Below are positions 43,611 through 51,911 of a DNA stretch of 64,000 bases, one piece after another; the first letter of the stretch is position 1, and the number at the start of each line of letters is the position of its first letter. Origin of the DNA: Castellaniella sp040276085 (GTDB lineage Bacteria > Pseudomonadota > Gammaproteobacteria > Burkholderiales > Burkholderiaceae_B); contig NZ_JBELOK010000001.1 of the NCBI RefSeq assembly GCF_040276085.1, forward strand, positions 310,001 to 374,000, in the 5' to 3' direction. Made by a program: the position numbers and the translations under genes. The notes beneath the pieces are model-generated. The model ran no database searches. It was not told the DNA's origin and saw only the letters and a program-made list of their open reading frames with translations.

Positions 43611-44942
43611 ATGTCCTCCACACCCATGACCCCAAAAGAAATTGTCTCGGAGCTGGACAAGCACATCGTCGGCCAGGACAAGGCCAAGCGCTCAGTGGCG
43701 GTGGCCTTGCGCAACCGTTGGCGTCGCCAGCAGGTGGCCGAACCACTACGCAACGAGATCGTACCCAAGAACATCCTGATGATCGGGCCCACCGGCGTGG
43801 GCAAGACAGAAATCGCCCGGCGTCTGGCACGCCTGGCCAACGCGCCGTTTATCAAGATCGAAGCCACCAAATTCACCGAAGTGGGCTACGTGGGGCGCGA
43901 TGTCGACACCATCATCCGCGATCTGGTGGATGTGGCTGTCAAGCAAACCCGCGAAACCGAGATGCGCCGGGTCCGCACGCAAGCCGAGGACGCAGCTGAA
44001 GACCGCATCCTCGACGCCCTGCTGCCACCGCCGCGCAACGCCCAGGGCCAGCCTGAGCGCGAAGACAACAATACCCGTCAAGTGTTTCGCAAGCGCCTGC
44101 GCGAGGGCAAGCTGGACGACACCATGATCGATATCGAAGTGGCGCAGGCCCCTGCCCACATGGAAATCATGGCGCCACCAGGCATGGAAGAAATGACCGA
44201 GCAGCTGCGCGGCATGTTTGCCGGCCTGTCCCAGGGCAAAACCAAATCACGCAAGCTGTCAGTCAAAGAGGCGTTTCGCCTGCTTACTGAAGAAGAAGCC
44301 AGTCGGCGCATCAACGAAGAAGACCTGCGCACCCAGGCAGTCACACTGGTTGAGCAGCACGGCATTGTGTTTCTCGACGAAATCGACAAGATTGCCAACC
44401 GCCAGGAAGCCAGTGGCAACGATGTCTCCCGCCAGGGGGTTCAGCGCGACCTTTTGCCGCTGGTCGAAGGCACCACTGTAAACACCAAATACGGCATAGT
44501 GCATACAGACCACATCCTGTTTATTGCCTCAGGGGCGTTTCATCTGGCGCGGCCATCCGATCTGATCCCCGAGCTTCAAGGCCGGTTTCCCATCCGGGTC
44601 GAACTCGACTCTTTGTCGACACAGGATTTCGTGCGCATCCTAAGCACCACGGATGCCGCTTTGACCAAGCAATACGGCGCCCTGATGGCCACTGAAGACG
44701 TCACGCTCGAGTTCACCGAAGAGGGCATCCAGCGTCTGGCAGAGCTGGCCTTTGAAGTCAATGAACGCACCGAAAATATTGGTGCGCGCCGCCTGTACAC
44801 CATCATGGAAAAGCTGCTCGAAGACCTCTCGTTTGAAGCATCCAACCCGGGCGCCGAATCTGTGGTGATTGATGCGGCATACGTCAATGACAAGCTGGCC
44901 GAGGCGGCCGGCAGCCAGGATCTTGCCCGCTACGTACTGTAA
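43611..44942 (+). CDS. hslU: ATP-dependent protease ATPase subunit HslU
   Basis: The 443-residue AAA+ unfoldase from ATG at 43611 (MSSTPMTPKEIVSELDKHIVGQ). Walker A GPTGVGKTEIARRLA, Walker B VFLDEIDKIA, an intermediate I-domain (about residues 115-240) and the C-terminal ARYVL tail that docks into HslV are visible. Heat-shock protease with HslV. A terminator follows at 45020. Confidence 0.98.
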   Translation: MSSTPMTPKEIVSELDKHIVGQDKAKRSVAVALRNRWRRQQVAEPLRNEIVPKNILMIGPTGVGKTEIARRLARLANAPFIKIEATKFTEVGYVGRDVDTIIRDLVDVAVKQTRETEMRRVRTQAEDAAEDRILDALLPPPRNAQGQPEREDNNTRQVFRKRLREGKLDDTMIDIEVAQAPAHMEIMAPPGMEEMTEQLRGMFAGLSQGKTKSRKLSVKEAFRLLTEEEASRRINEEDLRTQAVTLVEQHGIVFLDEIDKIANRQEASGNDVSRQGVQRDLLPLVEGTTVNTKYGIVHTDHILFIASGAFHLARPSDLIPELQGRFPIRVELDSLSTQDFVRILSTTDAALTKQYGALMATEDVTLEFTEEGIQRLAELAFEVNERTENIGARRLYTIMEKLLEDLSFEASNPGAESVVIDAAYVNDKLAEAAGSQDLARYVL

Positions 44943-45019
44943 TCATGCCGCCGGCGTGCCAGCCACGCCGCACGCTGATCTTGCCTGCCGCACACGGTAA
45001 ACACAGTGGCCTGGCCCAG

Positions 45020-45057
45020 CCCCCCGTTTTGCAACACTGCACGGGGGGATTTTTTTA
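45020..45057 (+). terminator. Rho-independent terminator after hslU
   Basis: Stem CCCCCCGT (45020-45027) pairs with ACGGGGGG (45041-45048), followed by ATTTTTTTATT. It ends hslVU. The T-run touches the stop codon of the convergent CusF-like gene (45055-45057). Confidence 0.92.
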
Positions 45058-45420
45058 TTGCTTCTCGAGTTTGACCACCCAATACTGGCCGTTGCGACGT
45101 TCGGCGGTGAAATCCACTTTGTCGCCAGGCTGAACACCCGCCAACAAGGTGGGATCCAGGTGATACACAAGCGTCATGGCAGGCAAATCGAGCTTGCTGA
45201 TTGCGGAGTGACGAATTGTGATCTTGCCCTTATCGGGTGTTACCCGCACCACAGTGCCACTGGCCTGGGCCTGCACAGACTGGGCCTGAACCACGGCTAC
45301 TGGTACCCCTATCGCCAGCACCGAAGCCAGCAAGACCGCGCCGCCTTTCCGGGGCATCCTGCCCAGCAAGCGGCGTGCAGCAGCCGTCAGGCTCACCACA
45401 ACGAAACACAAAAAAGACAT
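45055..45420 (-). CDS. CusF-like periplasmic copper-binding-domain protein
   Basis: Length is 121 residues (an ATG at 45357, MPRKGGAVLLASVLAIG, is an alternative start giving a tighter signal peptide). The mature part has the CusF OB fold: GTVVRVTPDKGKITIRHSAI, LDLPAMTLVYHLDP, and GDKVDFTAERRNGQYWVVK. Compared with E. coli CusF (His36, Trp44, Met47, Met49), the His and first Met are kept but Trp and the second Met are Leu. Metal binding may be altered. Outside the transposon, no cus genes nearby. Confidence 0.82.
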   Translation of the reverse strand: MSFLCFVVVSLTAAARRLLGRMPRKGGAVLLASVLAIGVPVAVVQAQSVQAQASGTVVRVTPDKGKITIRHSAISKLDLPAMTLVYHLDPTLLAGVQPGDKVDFTAERRNGQYWVVKLEKQ

Positions 45421-45472
45421 AAGCTAAACTCCTTGGGGTTTGAATCTAGCATAACGCCAAACAGAGTTTATT

Positions 45473-45979
45473 TTGCCTACCCCCATTTCCGGCTACATCC
45501 TGCGGCCTGCCACCGCATCCGATATTCCCGCCATCTACGGGCTGATGCTCGAGATGGCGCAGTTTGAAAAACTGACGGATATTTTCAAGGCCACGCCAGC
45601 TACCTTGCAGGCCAGTTTTTTTGGCCCTGAGCCCGCCGCCCACTGCCTTGTGATTACCACAGAAGCCGCACCCGAGACCGCGATTTCGTACATTATGTGG
45701 TTTCACAACTATTCCAGCTTTCTCGACCGGCGCGGGCTGTACCTCGAAGACGTGTATATTTCACCCGCCCATCGTGGTCGCGGCTTGGGGGGCTGGGTAC
45801 TGAAACACCTGGCCGCCAAAGCCCTTGAGCTGGGTTGTGGCCGCTTCGAGTGGGTAGTGCTCGACTGGAACCAGAACGCCATCGACTTTTACAAGCATCA
45901 TGGTGCAGAGATTCTTGACGACTGGCGTATGGTGCGCGTCACGGGCGATGCGCTGCAGCGTCTGGCCACACAGCCCTAA
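45473..45979 (+). CDS. GNAT family N-acetyltransferase
   Basis: The 168-residue protein reads from a TTG at 45473 (PTPISGYILRPATASDIPAIY). The first ATG downstream would delete the first strand and helix of the fold, so TTG is preferred. Acetyl-CoA motif: LYLEDVYISPAHRGRGLGGWVLKHL, then VLDWNQNAIDFYKHHGAEIL. It resembles the diamine/thialysine acetyltransferase branch (SSAT-like). Substrate uncertain. Confidence 0.88.
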   Translation: MPTPISGYILRPATASDIPAIYGLMLEMAQFEKLTDIFKATPATLQASFFGPEPAAHCLVITTEAAPETAISYIMWFHNYSSFLDRRGLYLEDVYISPAHRGRGLGGWVLKHLAAKALELGCGRFEWVVLDWNQNAIDFYKHHGAEILDDWRMVRVTGDALQRLATQP

Positions 45980-46037
45980 GGCACTTTCAGCCAGAGGGCA
46001 CGCGGGCGCGTACCCTGGCAAAACCCAGGAGATTGGT

Positions 46038-46592
46038 ATGTCTGTTCGCGTTTCAATTGTGGCCACCCGCACCGGGGATGATGGCACCACCGGCCTGGGT
46101 GACAAAAGTCGGGTATCCAAGGACGCACCGCGCATTGTTGCACTGGGGGATGTCGATGAACTGAACAGCGCCATCGGCCTCTGGCGCGCTCAGGGCTTGC
46201 CTGCCGATATCGACTCACTTCTGGCACAAATCCAGAACGATCTCTTTGATTTGGGTGCAGAACTAAGCATTCCGGGCTGGACGTCGCTGCAGGCCGCGCA
46301 TGTTGAGCGGCTGGACAAAGCACTGACACACTACAACGCAAACCTTGAACCATTGCGGGAGTTCATCCTGCCCGGGGGCTGCCTGGCCGCCGCACACGCC
46401 CACATGTGCCGCACGGTGGCACGACGCGCAGAACGATCCGTGGTGGCCCTGTCGCATCACGACACCGTCAATACGCCCGTGCGTCATTACCTGAACCGCT
46501 TGTCAGACCTTTGTTTTGTGCTGGCCCGCCAGCTGAACCGCACAGCCCAGACGTCTGATGTCCTGTGGCGAAACCCTGCCAGCCAACCTTAA
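46038..46592 (+). CDS. Cob(I)alamin adenosyltransferase, PduO type
   Basis: Adds the adenosyl group to cobalamin. The 184-residue protein from ATG at 46038 (after CAGGAGA) has the PduO N-terminal signature TRTGDDGTTGLGDKSRVSKD with the ATP loop, DVDELNSAIG, FILPGGCLAAAHAHMCRTVARRAER and LNRLSDLCFVLAR. Single gene here, no cobalamin synthesis genes nearby. Its stop overlaps the next convergent gene by 4 bp. Confidence 0.95.
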   Translation: MSVRVSIVATRTGDDGTTGLGDKSRVSKDAPRIVALGDVDELNSAIGLWRAQGLPADIDSLLAQIQNDLFDLGAELSIPGWTSLQAAHVERLDKALTHYNANLEPLREFILPGGCLAAAHAHMCRTVARRAERSVVALSHHDTVNTPVRHYLNRLSDLCFVLARQLNRTAQTSDVLWRNPASQP

Positions 46593-47116
46593 CGTGCGTC
46601 TTCCGAATGCACCTGTAATGCCTCGAGAAAACGCGACACCATGTTGTACGCCGCAATCGTGGCGGTGAGCTCAACGATCTCGGTATCGGAAAACCACTGG
46701 CGGACTTCCTGAAACACGCTGTCTGAAACCTGCACAGATAATGTCATCGCATCCACATAGGCCAGCACCACCTGCTGGCGCGCATCAAATATCCCCGAGG
46801 GCACCGGAGACAATGCCACACCGTTGAGTTGATCCTGGCTGAGCCCCTCGGACAGCGCAATGGGCGCATGCTGATCAGCTTCGTAGGGCGCGCGATTGAG
46901 ATGGGCAATGCGCATGATCACCAACTCTCGCAAGGCGCCATCCAGCCCGGACTGCTGCCGGATCGCAGTGAGATAGCCGAGCCAGCCCTGCGCCACGGGC
47001 GGGCTATGCAAGAGCATCTGATACAAGTGAAGCACACTGCCGCGCTCGGCAGTGATGCGTTGCGCCAGGGCAGCGGCGCCCTTTTGGCTTAAATCTGCAT
47101 ATGGCAATCGGGCCAT
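46589..47116 (-). CDS. Carboxymuconolactone decarboxylase (AhpD-like) family protein
   Basis: The 175-residue protein from ATG at 47116 (MARLPYADLSQKGAAALAQR) carries the CMD fold: LRELVIMRIAHLNRAPYEADQHAPIA and EIVELTATIAAYNMVSRFLEAL. The CxxC of peroxidase-type AhpD is absent, so thiol-peroxidase activity is unlikely. Function otherwise unknown. Convergent with the adenosyltransferase gene. Confidence 0.85.
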   Translation of the reverse strand: MARLPYADLSQKGAAALAQRITAERGSVLHLYQMLLHSPPVAQGWLGYLTAIRQQSGLDGALRELVIMRIAHLNRAPYEADQHAPIALSEGLSQDQLNGVALSPVPSGIFDARQQVVLAYVDAMTLSVQVSDSVFQEVRQWFSDTEIVELTATIAAYNMVSRFLEALQVHSEDAR

Positions 47117-47343
47117 GAGAACCTCCGTGTAATGCCGGCCATCCGGCAAAGCAACTAACAAGCAGCCGATACATCCGGCAGACCGCAGCCTGCAACACTG
47201 GGATGGATATTATCAGACAGGGAAACTCCCCAGGCGTCCCCTGCATTTTTCGGCGTATGCTGGGACTGACAAGGAAAAGACTGAGTCATGATCGGGCATT
47301 GGGGCTGATAACCATTACACAACACGATAAGTTATATTCAACA

Positions 47344-47375
47344 AATGTTTCTGATATCATATATTATGAAACATT
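47344..47375. promoter_or_regulatory. Candidate operator upstream of the RpiR-type regulator
   Basis: AATGTTTC (47344-47351) and GAAACATT (47368-47375) are perfect inverted arms around an AT-rich 16-bp centre, 37 bp before the regulator ATG. The rest of the 295-bp gap between 47117 and 47411 shows no ORF or hairpin. MurR/RpiR proteins bind such dyads. Autoregulation is inferred. Confidence 0.55.
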
Positions 47376-47411
47376 CAATCCAATTTTCCACGACTGCCCA
47401 TCTGCTTTCTT

Positions 47412-48278
47412 ATGCCGCCACCTGCTACGCCTGACGCGCTGATTCAACATATTCAGTCGCTGTATAACCAGCTTAGTCCGCAGTTTCAGCAGGCTGCCCG
47501 ATACCTCATCGACCATCCTGCGCAGGTATCCACGCTTTCAGCCCGCAAACTGGCCTTGCAAGCCGAAGTACAGCCAGCCACATTGGTGCGGCTGGCACAG
47601 CATCTAGGCTATCCGGGCTGGGAAACGCTAAAAGCGGTGTTCACCCGCGACCTCCAACACAATCCCAACAGTTACACTGCTCGCGCACAATCGCTACTCG
47701 AGCGCCCCGAGCCCGGCGAGGCCAACTGGCACACTGCAAGCAGCCAACAGGCGCGCAATATCGCCAGCCTCGAGTCTGCCAACCACCAGGCCATGCAGCG
47801 GGCCGTGGCACACCTGGTCAAGGCCAAGCGCATCGCCATCGCCGGCTTTCGGTCGTCGTACCCACCAGCATTCAGCCTGTGTTACTTGTGCAGCCTATTT
47901 CACCCCAACGTTCATCTGCTGCACAATGCCGGGGGCACCATGAGCCTGGCTCTGCACCATCTGCAGCCTGAGGACACCGTTATTGTCATCAGCTATACGC
48001 CCTACTCGCGTGAGATCCTGGCGGTTGCCCAGGCAGCACGCCAGCGCGGATGCACTCTGTTGGCACTTTGCGACAGCCAGGTTGCGCCCATTGCCTTGCT
48101 GGCCGACCATATCCTCATTGCATCCGTCCAGGGGCCCTCGTTTTTCCCCTCAACAGTCGCCCTGCAGTCATTGATCGAAATGCTGGCCCAACAATGGCTG
48201 GTGCACAGCGGCGGGTCCGCCATCAAGGCGCTTTCCCAAGCCGAAGCACAGCTGCACGCCACTGGCGCTTATCTATGA
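47412..48278 (+). CDS. MurR/RpiR family transcriptional regulator
   Basis: The 288-residue protein has an N-terminal HTH_6 domain (LIQHIQSLYNQLSPQFQQAARYLIDHP, then ARKLALQAEVQPATLVRLAQHLGYPGW) and a C-terminal SIS domain (RIAIAGFRSSYPPAFSLCYL, VIVISYTPYSREILAVAQAA) binding a phospho-sugar or related ligand. The stop overlaps the next gene's ATG (ATGA), so it probably regulates that acyltransferase-like gene. Confidence 0.93.
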   Translation: MPPPATPDALIQHIQSLYNQLSPQFQQAARYLIDHPAQVSTLSARKLALQAEVQPATLVRLAQHLGYPGWETLKAVFTRDLQHNPNSYTARAQSLLERPEPGEANWHTASSQQARNIASLESANHQAMQRAVAHLVKAKRIAIAGFRSSYPPAFSLCYLCSLFHPNVHLLHNAGGTMSLALHHLQPEDTVIVISYTPYSREILAVAQAARQRGCTLLALCDSQVAPIALLADHILIASVQGPSFFPSTVALQSLIEMLAQQWLVHSGGSAIKALSQAEAQLHATGAYL

Positions 48279-49312
48279 TGCCTGATTTATCCCCTGATCC
48301 TTCCCTGTCGTGGCTGGACGCACACGGCTCTCACTACGAGATTGGCCTGGCACTGGGACAATGGGGGGCCGATGCCTGTCAGCGACACCTGGTGCAGTCT
48401 GCTGCCTGGGCGCAAGTCATGGCATTTCGAGATCACCCGGGCATCGGCGCCCTGCACGATCTCCTGCATCGCCATTTTCCGTGGATAGAGCGCGAACTCA
48501 CAGGCCTTGCCGAAGGCCTGGGCCTGCCCAGCCAGGATGTGTTTTTATGGAATTGCCGGGGGGATCTCTGGGCAATGGTGCCAGATGGCTGCACCACAGT
48601 GCTACAGCCACAGTCCCTCAGCCACAACGAAGACGGAGACCCCGGATTTGCGGGTGCCTGCGGGCTGGCCCGGGTTCGGCCCATTGACGCACCCGCCTTT
48701 GTCTCGTTTGTCTATCCAGGCTCCTTGCCCGGACACACCTTTGCGGTAAACCAGGCAGGCGTTGCCATCACCGTCAACAATATCCGCGCACAAGGAGCGC
48801 AGGCTACGGGCTTGCCCCGCATGATGCTCACCCGCGCCTTGCTGGCCTCACAATCGCCCGCACAAGCGATCACCATCTTGCGCAAGCACCCACGCATGGG
48901 GGCGTTTCATCTGGGGATTGGCCAGGCGGGCGCACCCGCCAGCTTCAGTGTCGAGTTCACCCAAGGGGCCGTGTCTGTGCAGCCCGTGCGCCAGGGGTGC
49001 CGCGTGCATGCTAACCATGCCATCCACGACACCCAGCAGGGGTTGGCGCAGGTCATTACGGCATCGTCGCAACACCGGCAGCAACGGGGCGACACACTCG
49101 CGCAAGACACCACCGACGCCCTGGAGATTCTCCGCGACACCAGTGATGCACAAGAGCCGATTCTGCGCCTGTCAGCCCAAGATACCGACCACGAAAACAC
49201 CATGGCCACCGTGCATATCAACCTCTCGAGTGATACCCCACAGTGGCTTGTCTACGAGCCCGGCCAACAACAGCCGCTGTTTCGTTTTGACGGCCTGCAT
49301 CGGCAGACCTGA
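48275..49312 (+). CDS. C45/AAT-type Ntn acyltransferase-hydrolase
   Basis: The 345-residue protein from ATG at 48275 (a second ATG follows at once) resembles acyl-coenzyme A:6-aminopenicillanic-acid acyltransferases. VPDGCTTVLQP carries the Cys that becomes N-terminal nucleophile after self-cleavage, preceded by FLWNCRGD. GHTFAVNQAGVAITVNNI and LTRALLASQSPAQAI are family-like. Bacterial members cleave N-acyl amino acids or peptides. The substrate is unknown. Coupled to an RpiR regulator. Confidence 0.85.
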   Translation: MMPDLSPDPSLSWLDAHGSHYEIGLALGQWGADACQRHLVQSAAWAQVMAFRDHPGIGALHDLLHRHFPWIERELTGLAEGLGLPSQDVFLWNCRGDLWAMVPDGCTTVLQPQSLSHNEDGDPGFAGACGLARVRPIDAPAFVSFVYPGSLPGHTFAVNQAGVAITVNNIRAQGAQATGLPRMMLTRALLASQSPAQAITILRKHPRMGAFHLGIGQAGAPASFSVEFTQGAVSVQPVRQGCRVHANHAIHDTQQGLAQVITASSQHRQQRGDTLAQDTTDALEILRDTSDAQEPILRLSAQDTDHENTMATVHINLSSDTPQWLVYEPGQQQPLFRFDGLHRQT

Positions 49313-49351
49313 ATCAAAACGGCCGGGCTACACCACACACCGCCGCAAGGC

Positions 49352-49672
49352 TTAGCGCACGCGGCTGACCATGTACTCTACGGCGGCACGCAAGGCGGCA
49401 TCATCCGCCTTGGTACCGCCACGAGCCGGCATGGCACCCTTGCCATGCGTGGCCACAGACATCATTTCATCCATGCCACGGGCGATAATGGGCTCCCAGG
49501 CCTTTTTGTTGCCCAGTTTGGGCGCATTGGCAGCACCCGTGCTATGACAGGCGATGCACGCCGATTTATACAGCTTTTCGCCTTGTTTGAGCGTGCCGCC
49601 ATCGCTGGCCATCGACAAGGCGGGCAGCAGTGCCAGGCCCAGGGCAACGGTGCTTAGGGATTTGATGAACAT
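49352..49672 (-). CDS. Cytochrome c5-type protein, likely electron donor to NirK
   Basis: The 106-residue periplasmic protein has a signal peptide (MFIKSLSTVALGLALLPALSMA), heme motif CIACH and axial Met in KGAMPARGG. The arrangement is as in cytochrome c5/c555. It follows nirK on the same strand by 49 bp, so it probably feeds electrons to the copper nitrite reductase (inference). Confidence 0.9.
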   Translation of the reverse strand: MFIKSLSTVALGLALLPALSMASDGGTLKQGEKLYKSACIACHSTGAANAPKLGNKKAWEPIIARGMDEMMSVATHGKGAMPARGGTKADDAALRAAVEYMVSRVR

Positions 49673-49721
49673 CTGAAAATCTCCGCGAGTAATTGGTACG
49701 TGGTGTATTAGAAAAAGTGCG

Positions 49722-50804
49722 TCAGGGGATGGGGCTTGGGGCCACCACTTGCTTCATGAGGTCGTTGTCCCATTTGCCCTCGACCTTGACGTGGCCTGCC
49801 GCACCCAGCTCGAAGGCCTCGATCAGGTTGTGATTGACGTAGGCATACACGCCAGGCTGCTTGAAGGTGTACAAAGCAACCCCTGCCGTGCCACCCGGGA
49901 TGAACCAGGTTTCGAGATTGCGCTCGGGACGGTTGATGAACTTGCCGGTTGCCCAGACGTAATCCCCATGGCCACCAATCAGGTGCGGACGCGTGTCGCG
50001 GTTGGCTGTCGAATGGATAAACAGCACTGACTCACCCACTTTGGCTGTCAGGGCACCTTCTCCGGTGAGTGCGCCCACCTTGCCGTTGAACACCACATGC
50101 GAAGGCACCAGCTTGCGCATGGTCTCGACCGTATCGCCATAGCTTTCAAGCGGCGTTGCGTACGACTTGAAATTACCTTCTTCGTCCTTGGGGATGTAGA
50201 GATCGAACTCGCCAATCGTGTAGGCTTTGTCGTAGTGCAGCTTGTTGCCGTCGCCGTCTTTCAGGCCTTCTCGAGGCAGCACCATCAACGTGCCGCTCAT
50301 GCCCGATACCACATGCCAGGGCACCATGCCTTCGGGGGCGCAATGGTAGATAAACGCACCTGTGCGATCAGCCTTGAAGCGCAACACGGTTTGCTCGCCC
50401 GGCTTGATCTTGGTAAGCGCACCGCCCCCCAAGGCCCCGGTAGAGGCATGAAAATCGATGTTGTGCTCAAGCGTGTTTTTAGTGGGATTGATGAGCGTCA
50501 GCTGAACATAATCACCCTCATGCACCACCATGGTTGGTCCGGGCATCGTGCCATTGAAGGTCATTGCCTGCAGCGTTGTACCGTTTTCTTCATCAATGAC
50601 AATCTGCTTTTCCTCAATCGTCATGGTGAACTCGACAACCCGCGGCTTGGCTGTGGTGGCTTGCTCATGAGCCATCACGTTGGGCGGGGCGACCAGCATC
50701 GGGCGGATATGCTCCAGGGCATCCGCGGGGTCTGCCAACGCTGCACCACCAGCCAACAACGAAGCCAAAGCCGTGGCGGCCATACACAGACGAAAGACCT
50801 TCAT
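49722..50804 (-). CDS. nirK: Copper-containing nitrite reductase
   Basis: Reduces nitrite to NO in denitrification, periplasmic. ATG at 50804 (MKVFRLCMAATALASLLAGG, signal peptide) gives 360 residues as in Alcaligenes-type enzymes. Type 1 Cu ligands: His in LEHNIDFHAS, Cys, His and Met in IYHCAPEGMVPWHVVSGMSG. Type 2: second His of NIDFHAS, His of YHC, and His in YVNHNLIEAFE. Catalytic Asp (NIDFH) and His (RPHLIGGHGDY) are present. The upstream region has two FNR-type boxes. Confidence 0.98.
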   Translation of the reverse strand: MKVFRLCMAATALASLLAGGAALADPADALEHIRPMLVAPPNVMAHEQATTAKPRVVEFTMTIEEKQIVIDEENGTTLQAMTFNGTMPGPTMVVHEGDYVQLTLINPTKNTLEHNIDFHASTGALGGGALTKIKPGEQTVLRFKADRTGAFIYHCAPEGMVPWHVVSGMSGTLMVLPREGLKDGDGNKLHYDKAYTIGEFDLYIPKDEEGNFKSYATPLESYGDTVETMRKLVPSHVVFNGKVGALTGEGALTAKVGESVLFIHSTANRDTRPHLIGGHGDYVWATGKFINRPERNLETWFIPGGTAGVALYTFKQPGVYAYVNHNLIEAFELGAAGHVKVEGKWDNDLMKQVVAPSPIP

Positions 50805-50875
50805 ATACAACTCCCTGTTTGATAATGTCGTCTTGTTCGACAACACCATCGTGACATGGGCTGGGTTAACCCTTA

Positions 50876-50939
50876 TTGCGCCAGATCAAACTTATTCAGC
50901 AAAGGTTAATGTTGATGAACAAAGTTTGATCTGGCGCAA
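50876..50939. promoter_or_regulatory. 18-bp perfect inverted repeat bearing two FNR/DNR-type boxes upstream of nirK
   Basis: TTGCGCCAGATCAAACTT (50876-50893) and its exact reverse complement (50922-50939) are 28 bp apart. Each arm contains TTGAT-CTGG-CGCAA, a near match to the CRP/FNR consensus TTGAT-N4-ATCAA used for anaerobic and NO-responsive control. Both lie between the nirV stop and the nirK start (72 and 118 bp upstream). The same structure can form a hairpin after nirV. Confidence 0.8.
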
Positions 50940-50945
50940 ACTGCA

Positions 50946-51815
50946 TCAGGAAGCTGTTGCGTTTTCACGAATCAGACGAAACCCCAGATTGGCGGGAGGT
51001 AAACCAATCGAGCAGGCGCCATTGCGCGGGTCGCGGATGAAGTCGGGCATGGCGGCAATATGAGCACCGGCAAGGATCCGTACACTGCAGTTCTCACGAG
51101 GCGCCAGATCCAGTGCTCCAACCCGGTGGCTGACAAAGCAGGTGTTGGTCCACTCCCAGACATTGCCGGCCATATCGCTCAGACCCAGCGTGTTAAGTCC
51201 AAAATGGCCAAACGGCTGAGCAGCCTTGATACGGCCCCGGGCACGAATGATTTCGCGATCATATTGGGCCAGCCAACGCACGGACGGATCGGACGGATCG
51301 GACGGCAAGGCGCCTTCCGGGCGATAGCGATCGGCGGCGGCACGCACCCACTCGGCATACTCCGGCAGGCGCCAGGTATGCCCTGTTTGTTGCGACAACC
51401 AGGCCGCATACGCTGTGGCGTCTGCCCAGCTGACGCCCACAGCGGGCAAATCCGGAGAATTCAAGGACCGAAAGCCTTTGTCCAGGGGCTTGCAGGCCCC
51501 CGCCTGCACACAGCCGGCGTATTCGGCCTGGCTCACCTGACGACGCATGATCGCGCGGCCGCTGCCCACCATCCCCTGGATCATGGGAGCATCCACAGGC
51601 GTGCCATGCGCCAGAAACTCGCCAGGCGCCTGGTAGGTAAAGGTGCCGTGCGGAATCACCACTGTCTCAAGCGCCGAGGCCAAGGCACACGGTGTGGCAG
51701 CCACACCAGACAAGAGCACAACACCCGTAAAAGAGTATGCCGCTCGCACCCAATGGCGCAGCCACGCGGGGCGAAAAAAAGAGTGCGGATTGAGGGCTGA
51801 TGAGGGTGCTGTCAT
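50946..51815 (-). CDS. nirV: NirV-like formylglycine-generating-enzyme (SUMF1) domain protein
   Basis: The 289-residue exported protein from ATG at 51815 (MTAPSSALNPHSFFRP), with a hydrophobic signal region (AAYSFTGVVLLSGVAATPC). It has the FGE-sulfatase fold: VGVSWADATAYAAWLSQQTG, WRLPEYAEWVRAAADR, LGLSDMAGNVWEWTNT and NLGFRLIREN. NirV proteins are commonly encoded beside nirK. Their role in nitrite reductase function is uncertain. The usual Cys near GFR is Leu here. FNR-type box upstream. Confidence 0.88.
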   Translation of the reverse strand: MTAPSSALNPHSFFRPAWLRHWVRAAYSFTGVVLLSGVAATPCALASALETVVIPHGTFTYQAPGEFLAHGTPVDAPMIQGMVGSGRAIMRRQVSQAEYAGCVQAGACKPLDKGFRSLNSPDLPAVGVSWADATAYAAWLSQQTGHTWRLPEYAEWVRAAADRYRPEGALPSDPSDPSVRWLAQYDREIIRARGRIKAAQPFGHFGLNTLGLSDMAGNVWEWTNTCFVSHRVGALDLAPRENCSVRILAGAHIAAMPDFIRDPRNGACSIGLPPANLGFRLIRENATAS

Positions 51816-51867
51816 AGGGGGCTCCGGAAGTACCCTCTTATTGAACCTGCAACCCCTCACAACCATT

Positions 51868-51881
51868 TTGAGATGGGTCAA
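51868..51881 (-). promoter_or_regulatory. FNR/DNR-type box upstream of nirV
   Basis: On the minus strand TTGACCCATCTCAA matches the CRP/FNR pattern TTGAC-N4-NTCAA. It is 53 bp before the nirV ATG. An AATAAGGGTTATCCC element lies just upstream (51904-51890) and nearly repeats AATAAGGGTTAACCC next to the nirK box (50877-50863). Confidence 0.65.
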
Positions 51882-51911
51882 AAACCCAAGGGATAACCCT
51901 TATTCAACCTC

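Noticed and set aside
45020..45057. Bidirectional terminator for hslU and the CusF-like gene
   Set aside because: On the minus strand the hairpin is not followed by a T-run, so it supports only the plus-strand transcript.
47117..47411. Small RNA or short gene in the gap before the RpiR regulator
   Set aside because: No open frame with a start signal and no hairpin-T-run found; only the dyad at 47344-47375 stands out.
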